64,000 nt of DNA from Daphnia pulex (taxonomy: Eukaryota > Arthropoda > Branchiopoda > Diplostraca > Daphniidae): positions 3,849,001 through 3,913,000 of the forward strand of contig NC_060022.1 of assembly GCF_021134715.1 (NCBI RefSeq). The letters run 5' to 3'. The notes under the pieces are model-generated. The model did not search any database and had not been told where the DNA came from. It saw only the letters and a program-made list of their open reading frames with translations. Of this stretch, positions 1-13,821 are shown in pieces (within the stretch, counting starts at the first letter, position 1; each line of letters starts with the position of its first letter). The translations under genes and the position numbers were made by a program.

Positions 1-3000
1 AATCTCCAGCTGACGCCAACCGCACGGCCCCTTTTTCCTCCATCCAGCAGGAGAGCGATGTGTGTGATCCTTGTCCTGTTTGGGATGGATCATCACCTCT
101 CTCTCTCTCCAACAGCATTTTGCACGCAGCAGCTATAGTATAGTAGTCGTCTCCTGGAAAAGTAGTACACACGCAGTTAGATAGTAGTAGTATACATGGC
201 CACAGGGGCGGGATGTGTGAACAAGCGTCAAAGCCAACAGCTGTCCCTTCCGCTTGAACAAAAAAACCTTCTCCCCTTCCGCTGGATGGACCACAACCCC
301 ATTTTTTTTCTCTTCTTCCGAGCGTGTTTCAGGTGTTTGTTACCGGAGGGGGAGGAGAGAGATTTAGGATGATGTTATAGCGGTAGGAAACTCTGCGTAT
401 ATTATTCCAGGTAGGCTATACAAAATAGTTTTGTGCAATTTGCTTTTGTTGTGGACAAATGGTCGCGTGCTCTGACGCCCGCCTATTGTTGTCATGTGTC
501 TATACAACAATCGATTATTGATGTATACTTAAATGATGTGGTTGGTGGGGTCAATTTAGATATACATACCTTCTCACTGGACGGTCTTGGAAGTCTTGCG
601 GAATGGACTGGGCGATTACAGAAAAGAGCCACAGAGTCCCTTTTAGGTTACGTCATCTGCTCGGACTTGAATGGGGGAGTATCTAATAATTTGTCAGGGA
701 CGCATATCTCTCCCAGTTGGACTATTTATGGTAAATGTAGGTCTTGTAATGTAGAAAGGAACTGGAGCGTAATCTATGCGCATCTTTCGTCTTGGCTCTT
801 ACGTAACGAGTTTTTGAATAGGTGAATAGCGCATCCGCAGTTAAATAGAGAATACACACACATATAAATATGAACAGTTTCTGCTCTCTTGATGGATATA
901 TGTTGGTGAGTTCACTCATCTGGCTAATCCTCTCTTTCCTCTTCAGGTTTTGTATTTTGTACATATATGTAATCCTTAGTCGCGGGTCTTTCTGGCTCTG
1001 GTTGGGCAGAGAATGATTCGTCATGTCGGTCGGTTTTGGCTGGCTGAGGGGGAGAGCTAGTAGGTATCATTTACACATCAGTCTGCTGCTGCTGCTGATG
1101 TGATGACTTGGAACACACATCTTCTTCTTCTTTGGGTGAACTGGCCGACTTGTGCTGCTGTGGAAGAGTCGTCTGATTTGCGCGTCTTTGGCATTCATAT
1201 TTGATGACCTCCGAGCACAGTCGCTTGTATATACATATCTCGCTTAATTCATCCACGTTCGTATAACCGGGCGGGCCAAATAGCCTATTAGTCGCCGCGT
1301 CCTCTGGTCTATACATATATACACAAGCGGAGAAGGGGAAAGATCTGATCGTCAATCCATCAGAGCGGAAGAGTTTTCAATTTCCAACCGTGGATGTTTT
1401 GCTGTTGCTGCTGGATATGGAGTGGGGGGGCCAATCGCCTTACACACATTTGATGATGTAAGCCTTTCGGGGGTTTGCTGATGCCGAAAGCTGCTCGTCA
1501 CATCTCAACAGAGTCTCTCCCGTCCGCCTGCTGGCCTTTCGCTCTTGTTACAGGCCCAGGCATCGTTTCGCGCGTTGATAATAATAATAAATGTATCGCG
1601 GGCGGGATCCAAAGATGTCTGCGTGTGTGTAGGAAATCATTTAATTTCTGCGCCTCCCTGAACAATTCATTTGCATTATAAGCCTATATATCGCCTCTGC
1701 CTAGGCCGTGATGATGAAATTTCAGCTTGGCTATAATGTACACGCAAGTCTACAAGGCCATGAAATCACGTTTGCCATCAGCCAAAAGGCTCTCTCCGCG
1801 CAGTTATTATAGAGACGAACAAATATACAGGTATATAGAGCGCCTTTATATCATCAATCAAAGGCAGGTCTAGATGTGCTGAGAAACACATAATTAATAT
1901 TGCACTGCTGACGGTGTACTATATAGGCTACGTGTGTGTGTGTATAGGTGATGTAAGTGGAGCCGATATACTTGATGACTTGCGGTGAGAGTATATAAAT
2001 GGACGGCGCCAGAGAGTATTGCCGACGAGAGTCTAAATACACAGCACCCAAGTCTTTTTCTATACATGTAACCAAACGAAAGAAAAAGAGAAATAGATCT
2101 ATATCAATCGTTGTACAAGAAATTTGGGGAGAGAGGCTATTTGCTCCGGCCATCGTGCAGTGCTGGATGGGAAAGTCTGCAGATGTTGAACCTATCCAGG
2201 AGCAAAAGAGCGAAATGATGACTGGTTTTATGTGCAACATCACACGCAGCCGGCCACAGCACAGCAGCGGCACGCTCGGCCTATTCACAGTGTGCTGGCC
2301 GGCACAGTTGAAATCTGGCCCCCCCTTTGTCTGCATCACACAATGGCGTCGGGATGGAATTGAAAAGTCCAGTCTCGAATATAACCGACACTGCGCATCC
2401 TTCGTAATATAATGAAATAAAGAAACGAAAAGTGAACTAGACTCAAATCAACTTTTGGAATAATAGCAATTCTACAATGCACTTGTTAATAGTCAAAGGA
2501 GCTTATAATTATTCCATTGGGGTAAATAAAATAAAGAACTTTTGATCGTCAGTGTAATGGTCATGATGTCCAACGGGGTCGTCATGGCAGCAGTCAGGAG
2601 AGTGGCAGCAGTAAGCTACATAACTTGCTTGCTTGGCTGCGGGATGCTGTGTAGCTTTTGGGAGGGGCCAGAGGGGCGTGGTCGTGAGCGACCGGAAGAA
2701 GAAGGACAAGGGAGATGCCAACCAGCTTATATACACACACACACACACTACATAGAGAGAAGCAAAGAGGTGAGAAGCTGAGCCGGCAGCGCGGATTGGC
2801 TCGGTCGCCGCAGTCGTCCACCGCCAACTCCCGCCAACACCCGCCCCGTGTCTATACCTCCTTCCGACTCCCGAAACTGTTGCGGCCAAGAGTCGACCAA
2901 TCCCGGCTTCCCAGCCCCAAATTTCGGGACTATTTCCTTTGTCGACCCCCCCTCCCCCCCATTATTGTGTTGAACGTATTTGCAACAGTGGGTATATATT

Positions 3001-5791
3001 GCGCCAGACTTTAATTACATCACAAAATATCAAAATCATCTGTACTTTTAATTTGATCGTACATTAACGAAATTTGATTCATTTCTGTCGATATTCGTCC
3101 AGTTCTCAATTGGAACGAAATTCTATGGAACAACAGTTGATGTTAAGTAGACGTATTGGATATTCCTTAACGACGGTATGCGGAAGGAAGTTGTAAACTA
3201 CGTCGTAATAAATGTAGTAGCTCCACTACTTGTTTCGTGTCGTTTGGAATTGCATTTGATATGGCAGGATTAGTTAGCGCGTATTAACAAGATCCCGCGA
3301 GCAACATCTGCGGGAAATCAACATATGTATAAACTACACACGGAGGAGGCTATTCGGTGATGTGTGTGTGTGAGTATGCATATATAATAGGCCTATTAGA
3401 GACGAAAACGCTGCTGCATGGCCATGTTGTTGCTCATAATTCACTCAACCGCTTTGGCCCGGCAGATCGGCTTTGAACTTTTAGGCAACGACACACAGCA
3501 CATCACTATAAACTAACATTTAGCGCAGCAGCAAACTTGGAGTATTAGGGTTGCAGCTCTATAGCTCCCAGTGTTTCGTCTATTACAGCATTAGACCTAC
3601 ATATCTATCAGTCTCTGAAAGAGTAGATAATAAGGTCGTTGCATATTTAGCATTCGAATGCATAGGACCTATCCACAGCAGCAGTCGAGACTCTTCTCTC
3701 TGTCAAAAGACGAAACAGAGACAAAAAGGCGATTGGCAAAAATTGTCCAACCATTTCCAAACGGCAAAAGGCTTTTCTCTACACATGCAAGAGAGATAGG
3801 ATCTATCCGACATGTTCGATCGCGCACTCATGGCCCTTGTGATATGCCTTTTATACACGTCCCTCATCTTCTTCTATACATGTGAATATAGTAGTAACAT
3901 CCCCCTCCACTTTATAGTCCTGTGTAGCCTATTATACACACAGTTTGATCCGGCGACCACACCCTGTGCTGCTGCGTGTCTATTGTACATACACCCATCA
4001 AGAGGCTTATATTAACCACAACTGGCGATGGCGGGCGAGACTCGGGTGTAATCCGCACGGTGTGACACTATACTACTACACTCTGATCTGATCACGGTCG
4101 AGTTGCTCTCCCATATACACACATCATGTATACATCTACTTATTGGCCGTAGAGAAACACTGTATCACGTGCGGATGTAATATTCCGGACTGCGTAAAAA
4201 TGTTTATTTGCCTCTTCTTCTTCTTCGCCTTTTCACTTGCGGACACGATATCCGGCTGACGTGACACGGAGGGGAGTCGTCGTCACTCTTTCGATCTTTT
4301 TTATTCCCCTGGCCCTTATCTTTCTGCCCATTTGGGGCTGCTGGATGCCTGGCCGCGTGGGAAAACGGTCACCTGTCCGGCAGCTCACTCGCTCCGTTGA
4401 TGGGGCTCGTCGCTTCTCAATAGGCCATCACTATAAAGCCTTCTCTCTTTTTTACATTTGTTTTCTCCCCACTTTTTTTTTTCTGTCTGTCTTTGTCGTC
4501 GTCGCCCAGGAGCGAGCCTGGGCAATCTTGGTGGAGAAATGACAGCGTAATATCTTCTCTAGGACGCGCGCTTCGCTTGGCAAATGCCCACACATCAAAA
4601 CGGCGTATTACATGGATCCAGCAGCCGTGTTCGGCGGATAGGCTTCCGAGAATCAGTTTGTCCGGCTGCTGCTGATGCTGCCCAGTGTACAGTGTTTCCT
4701 TGTTGATGGCTCTGACATGTCAGTAAGTATGTATCGTAGACAGCGCAGCTTAAAGCCATACACATATACGCTATGGAGTTGGAGCAGCAAATAATATAGA
4801 CTCTATAGTAGACCTATGCCAAGTCTGGACATGTTTTGATATAATGCCCGGGTATCATCATCTGTCATCACATGAAATTTATGTGAAGAATTACAGATAT
4901 AACCTATACACAGTTAATATTTTTTAAATAGGCTTTATTTTCTTTGAGAATAACCCAGAGGATTGACCACGAGTTTGTCTTTTGTTTCATTCATCTTCCT
5001 GGTATGAATAGACTGTCGGTCGAATGTCGTGAAATTCCACAGATAAAAGAGATTTGTCGTGGAAATCCTCAGTGACCTTGTAGGTTGAATCTTATCTTGT
5101 AATCTTCATACAATGGGAATGTTGTAGTGAATGAAGTAGAGCATTAAATTTGGCAACATTGAGTCAAAATTAAGTCGCTTAAAATAAGTTCTCTGATCAC
5201 GAATCTGCTCTGGCCATTAATGTTTGCTTGAGTATTCTTCAGGGAAACAGTTTAATTTGACAGGTGTAAAATGTCAGTCGCATCTACTGAGGTATAATGA
5301 TTTTCACTTAATTTAATCTGAAAAGTTTTCTATGTTTTATACTGTCTTTAATGGCTGAATTGTCCATCAAGTTGAGTGTAATTACGGATGTAATTATCGG
5401 TTTCAGTTTTAGGGTCTTGCTTGGTAAGATAAACTTTGATCATACCATTTGCATATTTATTAGAAAATTTGCGTACCTTTCCTCCACCCGATCTGTTTTC
5501 TCGTTTTCGAAAAAAAACCAAGAGGTGGGGGCAGCATTTTTATTTTGCATAGCTTTCTCGGAAAAGGGGGTTGAGAAACTTGCAGTGCAACATATCAGTC
5601 AAGTTGGTTTGCTCATAGTTCACTGTCACTACTGAAAGTGCTGGTTGACAATTTATTAGTGAGCGTGAAAATAGTTTAATCTTTTCTAGTATTTCAAATT
5701 TCGCAGTCAGGTGTTTGCGAGTGAATTCACAACAAAAATACAACCGAGAATAAATTAAGTTGCTCTTTGCATTCGTTGGAGAATCGGCGAC
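1..5791. other. Gene-free stretch rich in simple repeats
   Basis: I find no protein gene here. The open frames are short, lack family motifs and are interrupted by microsatellite-like DNA. What can be seen: a CT run near 99-111, TG/CA runs near 1933-1945, 2730-2748 and 3360-3372, many TATA-rich stretches, and a TATATAAA at 1992-1999. It could be the far 5' regulatory region or a long intron of a gene lying outside the window. Nothing in the sequence decides between these. Confidence 0.5.
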
Positions 5792-6059
5792 ATGGATCCG
5801 TCAGGTGAACAAAATATTTCATCGACTTTTTCTACAAAATGGCGAGGTGAAAACGTCCCCACTGCAGTTCCTTCTTCAATGTTTAGACAAAATCAGTAAG
5901 CCCAAAAAATTTATTCTTGGTTTAATTTTATTCGATATGGGTGTCATTACTGTTAGAATTTTCCTGTAATTCCCGTATGCTGACTCTTTGAACATGTTCT
6001 TCAGAAACAAAAAGCTCCACGCACTGGCTGAAATATGCCAAAGTTATAACGCCAGTTGA
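5792..6059 (+). CDS. Doubtful two-exon mini-gene
   Basis: Candidate only. An ATG at 5792 opens a frame of 34 codons plus two bases, up to a good donor (GTAAGC) at 5896. A pyrimidine-rich acceptor (TTCTTCAG) ends at 6004, giving a 109 bp intron of typical size for this genome. The second exon (6005-6059) stays open for 18 more codons to a TGA. The product would be about 53 residues, start MDPSGEQN, with no signal peptide or motif. The splice sites and the lack of stops across the joint are the only support; it matches no family I know. An alternative acceptor at 6216 would give a different, equally anonymous reading. Confidence 0.2.
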
Positions 6060-8067
6060 CACTGGTGAAAGTTTGTCGACTCGCAAACCCACGTTATGTT
6101 GATTTCGCCACTTCTCTCGTCCCCCTCTCATCTAATTGCGTAATTTTTTAATTCTATCGCGGAATAACTATTATATCAGTTACTATAGTTTCATGTCTTT
6201 TGATACAATTTTTCAGCCATCAGGATCGATCCTGTTACAAAACGAGTAACTTGTGCGTTTACCTTCTTGTGTCCCTGAACAATAGGCAACTATTTCAATG
6301 CAATTTCCTTTCTTTTCCTCAATTGCCATTCACAGCTTACGATTATTCCGCGGTGGGTTTCAGCCGCGTTTTATAGTCGTCCACGATCGATAAATTACCA
6401 GGCTGTGTATAGCTGTAGCGTGATACCGTGCCATTATTAAGTCTACAAGAAACCAGTGAAACTATCTACATAACAGATTTAAGTAATGCAGAGTAGATAC
6501 TGTATGTATACAATTTACACAATGGTGTGGCGTTATGTTGTCATGCCGAACATAACTGTAATTGTATTCCGTCAAAGAGCTATTCTATAGGTCGTGTTTC
6601 TGTCAGTATACAACTTCATTCGGCATATACTTTGCGATTAGCCTTTGCAGATAAATAAATAGGGTGTTTATTCTTAATTGAATAAAATAGCTGCATCATC
6701 AAAGGTTTTTGGGTAAACCAATGTTCCATATTTTATAGAACAATCATCTAACAAACTAATTCAATTTCTTTTGCGAGAGAAAAATTATCAGCTATCCAGA
6801 TCGAGATATCCGATTGAAATGTCGAATGACCTACTTCCTCAATCCCCGTTCAAATCAATATCAACTAAGTTGGATTCTCAAGTTGCCAAGTCCGCGATTA
6901 TTTTGTGGGGCACAATGTATGCAGCGCAAGTTTGCGTCAATCGTCCAGGAAGAAAAACACGTGTGCATAGATATATATATACCTGGGCATGTCCAAACAG
7001 AAAACCCTAGATTATAGAGTCCGCGTTCGTTTGATCGATTTCAATCCCATCTGCTGAACAATGCGCCCTCCCACCCCCAGCCCAGTCATGATATCCTGTC
7101 ACTGAAAATGAGCGAACTCTCTTTTCTCTTGTCATGCAAACGCACGGCACGGTCGATTGAGCAGCACATCACAGCCATCATAACCTGCACCTCTTAATAG
7201 CCCCATGATTTATGCACATCAAGACTTTGAGCTCGTTATATAAGAGTCCAGCAGAGTTGATGACGAGAGGGTGGAGACGGGCTCGGTCAATCAACAATCT
7301 GCCGGTGGTAAAAAAAAAAATTTCCTGGACAGAAGTTTCTAGAAGAACTAACCCCGCGGCCCGACGACCGTTGTTGTTGATGGTTTCGTCAAAACGATGG
7401 CGTGACTCACGCTGCGAATCTGATGGAAAACATATCCAGTCGTCCACCTGGATATGGATGTGGGCACCCATTGCTCTTTATTTTTGCCATTCAAGTTTTG
7501 TTTTCGTCTTTTTATACGTATACATATAGTTGTGTTTGTTGTTTTTGTTTCTGTGTATGTTTGACTGGCCTCAAGTGACCAACCCAAGGGCTTGTTTTTA
7601 TCATAGATGGATATAATCGACCCTACACGCAACATCAACCCTATATGGCCGCCTAGGCCTATACTATACACAGGGTGGTTATATCATGACGAGAAACAGT
7701 GTAGCCTCAGCGGAATAACCCATCCGTGATAACCAAAGTCGACCGGAGTCTTCCGCCCCTCAATATTTTTCATCGCCGACGTTTGACTGCCCCCGACGCT
7801 GCTGGACGCCTTTTTTTTTCGGTTGCCATGACGCTGCTGTATCAATTAGCATGACAAAACAAGCGCTCAAATCCCCCCCTATAGGCTAGATATCGTTCCG
7901 ACTTCTTTGATGCCCCTCTACTCCGGCTCTGGAAATTCGGTCAGTTTGCATTGTGCACTTGACCAGGTAACAACGCCGGTAAAACCCCGAGCGCCCTTGG
8001 ACTTGTTTTTTTTTAATTCCCCGGGATATAATTGTGCGGGGTTTTATTGGAGACGGCCAGCCGGAAA
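6060..8067. other. Intergenic region upstream of the tektin
   Basis: No gene recognised. The region is AT-rich, with short open frames that show no motif or plausible splice structure. The last few hundred bases presumably hold the tektin promoter and 5' UTR; I see no clear TATA box at a suitable distance. Confidence 0.45.
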
Positions 8068-9984
8068 ATGGGGACCCGAAGTGATAGCGGAGGAGGAGCT
8101 TACACCACCCCAACCGAATGGAAATTGTGGAATCAAACCAAGGTAAAGATATTTTGTCCCCCCGTCATTTTAGAACCAAAGTTTTAATTGTCTGATTCAT
8201 TATTCAATCAGTTGAGCCAAAGCCAATTTGAGCGGCTCACGGCCGAACGTCTGGATGCCGAGAGCAAGAGACTGCGAGATGATGTCGGGACAAGGGTCAC
8301 GTCAAGTCGCCGAGAGGTATAAACACGTCATGAATAAAAACCAAGCTTTTTAAAAAATGATATTAATAATGAGCTTTGATCTACGTCGACAGGTCAGCCA
8401 ACAATTCTCGACGAGGATTAGAGATCTGCAATATTGGTCGACCAATTTGGAATCCAAAACGTCGGAAGTTGGCACGGAAATCGACGCACTTTTGCAATGC
8501 CAGGCCCAGTTACAGCGGATGCATCACGCTTGTGGAGGTACGTCATTATTTATCTGACCTATTTCTAGTATAAATTTTGATGAGACACAGACGAGCGTTA
8601 TTGATTCAACTGAATATGGGGGTGCAGCTGGTTATCGTTATACTTTCTTTTCTATAGACCCGATCGCCGTTGTGGAACAATGTTTGCAACTGCGCGAGCG
8701 TCGCTCTCACGTCGACCGATGTCTGGACGAGGTTCAAAGTTCCCTGCACGATGAACTGCGGACTCTACGCCAAGGTGAAATGGTCCTCGGCAGAACGGTC
8801 ATTGAAGCGGCCGAGCAGATCAGACTATTGCGGAGCGCCAAGTACCAGCTGGATCGAGATCTGGCAGATAAAGGCAAAGCCAGCGAAATTGATTCAACGA
8901 CTGTCGGTTTGGCCGACTCTGTCGTGGGCGATGGCCGCACTCCGAGGTTATACGTACATGTTTAAAGAAAATGTCAGAATTTAAAAATGATAACGATCAT
9001 TTCCGTCATCAGATTGCTGTCCGATCTAGTCCATTCCAGCCAAGTTAACGCCACGGTCCATTTCCCTTGGAGCACTCCTGGTGCGGATTTGGGTGGAAAC
9101 GACCGCAACGCCGGAGCCATAACCAAAGCCAACAGGTTTGAAATTAAAAAAAAAAATAATAATCGCTGTGCTAAACGGTAAAAGTTGATTGCGCAATTGT
9201 TTTACATTCGCTAAAAAAGACAAACGACGCCGACCGAGTGGCAGAGTTTTACCGAGAGGAATATCCAAGAAGCTTCTGAACAAGTTCACCGCTCGCTGCA
9301 GTTGCGAGTGACGGCCATGTCCGTCATGCAGGATATTATTCGTGACACACGTTCGCACGCCAACCAGGTAGATCAACTTTTCCACGACGTCATCGACAGG
9401 ACGAGGAAAGCCCTCGGTGCGCTGAAATCAGAGCACAGCGCCGTCTGTCAGCAAATCCAAGAGACGGAAGAGACGGCCTCTGGATTGCGCGCCGCCATTG
9501 GCGCACAGGACGCTCCACTCGGCAGCGCTATCCAACAGCTGGCCAGAAGAACTGCCCGCCCTAACGTCGAATTCTGTCGGTAAGTTTCTTTTTAACAAAT
9601 TGAACATTCGCAATCGACGGATTATTTAATAGCCGTTTCCCATTACAGTGACAGCGTCCAGAATTGTCTAGAAACGCGAGTGGACGTCGTCAGAACTTCA
9701 TTACGTCAACTTCAAGAAAAACTCAGTCAGGTAAGTCACCAAGCAACTTTCCCAAAAAATGTATTCAGTTAACAATAATATAGACACAAATGATGGGTCA
9801 AAATAATATCGATTTGATCTTTTCGTGAAAAACAAAACAAAAGGCCGATGCTTCGTTGCGTCGTTTACGTCAGTCGAAATTCGATCTGGAACAGGAGATT
9901 GCCGTCAAGGAAGCAACCCTGAGGATCGATGCCGAACATTGCATGAACGCGTTGCGTAGGAATATGGTCCTCCCGCAACCCTGA
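8068..9984 (+). CDS. Tektin family protein
   Basis: Tektins are coiled-coil proteins that run along the inside of ciliary and flagellar doublet microtubules. Eight exons: 8068-8142, 8212-8316, 8393-8537, 8658-8946, 9013-9135, 9220-9579, 9649-9730, 9844-9984. All junctions are GT-AG and keep frame, for 439 residues, normal for tektins. The diagnostic nonapeptide reads RPNVEFCRD (residues 359-367), against the family consensus RPNVELCRD. The N-terminal TPTEWKLWNQ matches the tektin start region, and most of the protein is helical with heptads. The ATG at 8068 was chosen because it lies 11 codons before the conserved TPTEW block. The exact tektin subtype cannot be fixed by eye. The gene converges with FBXO21, leaving about 335 bp between the stop codons. 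Confidence 0.93.
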
Positions 9985-10319
9985 AACATTAGCTCATCTA
10001 ATAGTATGATTTCACCTTTAACACTTTTTCTCACTTGTTGTCCATTCTGTCATCAATTTCTTTCCCTCTGACTGACACACTAAAGAATACACGGCACGTG
10101 CAAAAATTATCCATGACCATATTTTACGTGAACCTGGCTCTCAAACGGTTCTAACAATAACACGAACAAGGGTGCGATAGGCATCAACAGTAACACAAGC
10201 CTGTATATCGACTTTCCCTAATTCTCTTAGCGATTTTGATTTTAAAAACCAATCAACAGAGAAAAAAACGGTGCATGCAAATTAAACGTAACAACGAGGT
10301 AAATGAATAACTGTGATGT
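9985..10319. other. Convergent 3' intergenic region
   Basis: This lies between the stop codons of the tektin (+) and FBXO21 (-) and must carry both 3' UTRs. I saw no canonical AATAAA on either strand. Confidence 0.5.
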
Positions 10320-12658
10320 TCACCCAATCAATGACAACGCAACCGCTTCGTCGTCTGGATACTCGGCTCTCTTCTCGGCATTGGGAACGTAGCGACGACC
10401 GTCAAAACTTTCAAAGTGCAGGCCAATATCTGCGTGGTTGATGACAACACCCTCAGGATGCAGTTCCAGATCGTCTGAAACAGGAAATTTAGATTGATTA
10501 ATAAAGATGAATTTAAATACCCTCAGTTGCGTATGAAATAACCTTCTGCCACATAGCCAGCGTTTCCGTCCTCGGTCAAAACGTAATAGAACGGTTGATC
10601 TCTACCACGTATCAAGTTTCGGGTCATCCGGCTTACCCACTCATCAGTTGCTTGACATTTTGCATCCCAAGACACAATGACGCAAGTATACATTGTTCGC
10701 AATAGTTCTCCACTGAAGCAGCAGTAATTCATGACGAGGCCGACGGCAAATCTCATGGATGCTGGCCGATGGCATGCTACTCTCTATAAAAAGAAAATAA
10801 AAACAAACATTAAACACAACATCGTAGAATTTGTGAAATGGAAATGTTCCTCACGTTCGTTGTTTGAAACTGCTGTTCACTCAACTTCGTTGTGCATTTA
10901 GTCAAAGTAATTTGACGGACACGTTCCCAATGGCCAGGCTCAAAGTCAACTCTAGTCCATTCATCATTGAATCCCCGAGACTAACAAACAAAAATAATGA
11001 AAAGAATCAGATTCTGTTTTTTTTTTTTTTCTTGATTGAATACTATTCAATTAAAATAGTTCATACCTGTAAAAGTTTAATGGCATCTTCTAGATAAATT
11101 CCAAGAAAGGCGGCCAACTCGGCATAGGCGACAACCGAAGGAGTTTGACCGGGAGAAATGACACAAGCCAAACGGGAAAAGTGCAGTTGGTTCCGCAATC
11201 GTTGGTCATCACGTCGGTTATCCTGCCTATCTCCGTGACCTCTAGAGCATTGGATCAGATTGTTGACCATCCGCTGGAACACTTGTTCGGCCGGAACGGC
11301 TGCGTAGGCTTCACGACGAATATTCTGACGAGGTTGACCGATCATAGCAGGGCAAGAACGAGGCTGATGCGAAGCTCCTTGGTTGAAAGCATCAATGAAT
11401 GTGTAACTATCAGCAGCCTCCCGTCTTCAAAAATGAATGGAATGGTGAAATCGGAAAGATATTCAGTTTATGAATGTTAATTACTCCGGGTATTCACGCC
11501 ATCTTAATAGAAAATGTTGAGGAAAAGACACAGGTTCGCACAGGATTCCCATTCTTTTAGCAACTTCATGATAGATGATGCACAGAGTTATGGGAATGCC
11601 TTTTCTTGTTTCAAGTACCTTTGCAAAATGAATCCATGGGTTATAAATATAGGTTACAAATAAAATAGCTTAATTTACCTTATCAATGTAGGAATTTTCA
11701 TGTGCGTAGTAATTTTCTGTGTTGCCTTTAAAACCCATCTCTTCATACAAAACTTGATTGACATAATTCAAGACTTGCCTAACAGTTCTTCGATTTTCAG
11801 GATCTAAGACAATACCATTTATATGAACCAGCTGTTTCGCTCTAAGAACAATATTGTCCAAGATTTTCTCAACTTCTTGTAAACTAGTCAAATGTTCTTG
11901 TTCGATCTGGCCCCATTGAGCAATCAGCACAGCACCTTCCAATAAAGATTTCTCTGAATTCGGTCTTGACATCAAATTTAACCACATGCTCTGTATTCTC
12001 TGGCTTCTTAAATACTGGAGCACTTTACGGGCATAATTTTTAGATGTTAAATTTTCATTCCTGAAAAGAGAATGGAATATTTATGGTATTTGTTATGATT
12101 ATTATTGCTGTTGACAGATTGTACTTACACTTTACTTGTTTGATGATGGATTATTTTTGTAAGTTCATCTTCAATGAACAATACAGAAGAAACAGAAGAT
12201 ATTATGGGATAGTTATGGGAAATGAGGTAATCCATCAATTCATGTGGTGGTTGGCCAACTGGGTAACACACAGATGAAAAACCTTCTAAAGAATCTTTAA
12301 CATTCTTAACCACTTTGAATCTCAAAACGACCATATCAAACCAAAGGATGTCACTGGTCTCTTTTAGTTCTGAATATAATTTTGTCCACCTGTATATAGA
12401 ACACAGAAAATGTGATGTCAGGCAATAAATAACTAAAATAGAAAAAGAGGCTTTCACATACCTTTCTTTGAATTTTCGTCGCCATAAGTCATTCGAGTCT
12501 CGTACTAGATTATGCAATCGATGACAGGTACTCATAATACTGATCAAAGTTTTGATGTCAATGCTGCTATACAAAAAAATCTGATGCAAGACTTCATTTG
12601 AAAAAGACACTAGTTCCATTTTAAGTTTATTAACTAGACTTTGATTAAATAATAACAA
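10320..12658 (-). CDS. FBXO21: F-box only protein 21 homologue
   Basis: Substrate-recognition subunit of an SCF (Skp1-Cul1-F-box) ubiquitin ligase. Exons in transcript order: 12658-12462, 12389-12129, 12060-11679, 11618-11485, 11424-11067, 10980-10855, 10783-10543, 10474-10320. Together they encode 617 residues, close to the roughly 628 of vertebrate FBXO21. Domain order fits: an F-box at about residues 15-60 (SFSNEVLHQIFLY onward), a middle SirB1/transglutaminase-like region with the block LETRKGIPITLCIIYHEVA, and a C-terminal YccV/HspQ-like domain with QPFYYVLTEDGNAGYVAE. It ends with FDGRRYVPNAEKR and YPDDE, as in the family. A second in-frame ATG 13 codons downstream (12619) begins MELVSFSNEV and may be the real start, since it sits directly before the F-box. 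Confidence 0.93.
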
Positions 12659-13820
12659 TTATTTTCTTGATGCCAATTTTTAAGCGCATGAATGAAAAAC
12701 TGTGCGACGTATCGTTCATGTGTTTACATTTGTAGTCAGCTGTTATTGTGTCTATTTGGTAGTTGCCAGATCTGCGTAACTGCTAACGATGAAAAGGAAA
12801 GTATTTTCATAGTATTTTTTTTCTTTTCTCACCTTTCTTCTGTTTTTCAAGTTTGCTAGATAAAAACGGGTCAGAATCGACATAAAAATAGAAAGTTCTC
12901 ATCAGATAAAAAAAAGCTTCAACGTCTATATTAGTTTCGGAACCACAATATACGAATCAACAGATTGCATTTCATTGTTTGATAATTAAAGCATGGATTA
13001 AAGTCTACAATGAGATTTTAGTTAGTATTACCATGTGAAAAAATTTTGTTTTGATTCCCTAGAAACTTCAAAGCACTCCTAAGTCCTACATAGAACTAGA
13101 ATTGCACATTAGGAAAGTTGGCTTCACGAATCACGAGAAGGAATCTCGTTTGTTGGGAGTCCGCCGCAATCGTGAGCGAAACGGCACAAATTTATTGCCT
13201 AATTCAACGACCTTCCTTTTTGTCTATCATAACGGAAAGGAGTTACAAGATGGGCTTGGCTAACTTTGAGAAAATCGTTCCATCATCATACGCATTACGC
13301 ACCGGTTATATGTGACTGTACGTCTAGCGCAGCTCACCGCGTGTTAAGGGCAAAACAATTTCCAGGGAGTTGAGGAGAACACCTTTAAAAAAAAAAATTT
13401 CAGCTGTCGAATATTGTGACTATTGTTCGGGCATTAATATATCATATAGAAAGTCGCCATTTATTACTTTGCCAAAATTGCAAAATCTTCCATGAATAGC
13501 CGAGTGCCAAGCGCTTTTGAGTTTATCACGTAACGAACGCTTGATTCTTGAATAGTGTCGGCTTGTCTTTTGCACTTTCATTTTCAAAGAGCTCAGTAGT
13601 TCAAATCTTTTTGCCATTTATGATTACCTGAAGGGATCATTTGGCTTACATTCAACTAAGATGACATCACGATTTCGGGGAACTCGGTGACCTTCGTCGG
13701 GAGAATCCTGCCGGATGCACTCAGCGGCGCAGTGTTGCTGAGTACGCCTGATGTTGTCTATACAGCCAGCAGAAAGAAGACTTCACGCATCTATCAGCGC
13801 TGGCGGGAGTTGATGAGCCA
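12659..13820. other. Intergenic, FBXO21 5' side
   Basis: This contains the FBXO21 promoter side and AT-rich DNA. A 65-codon minus-strand frame near 13420-13617 is rich in Lys and Arg but has no recognisable domain or upstream exon. I call nothing here. Confidence 0.45.
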
Positions 13821-13821
13821 T

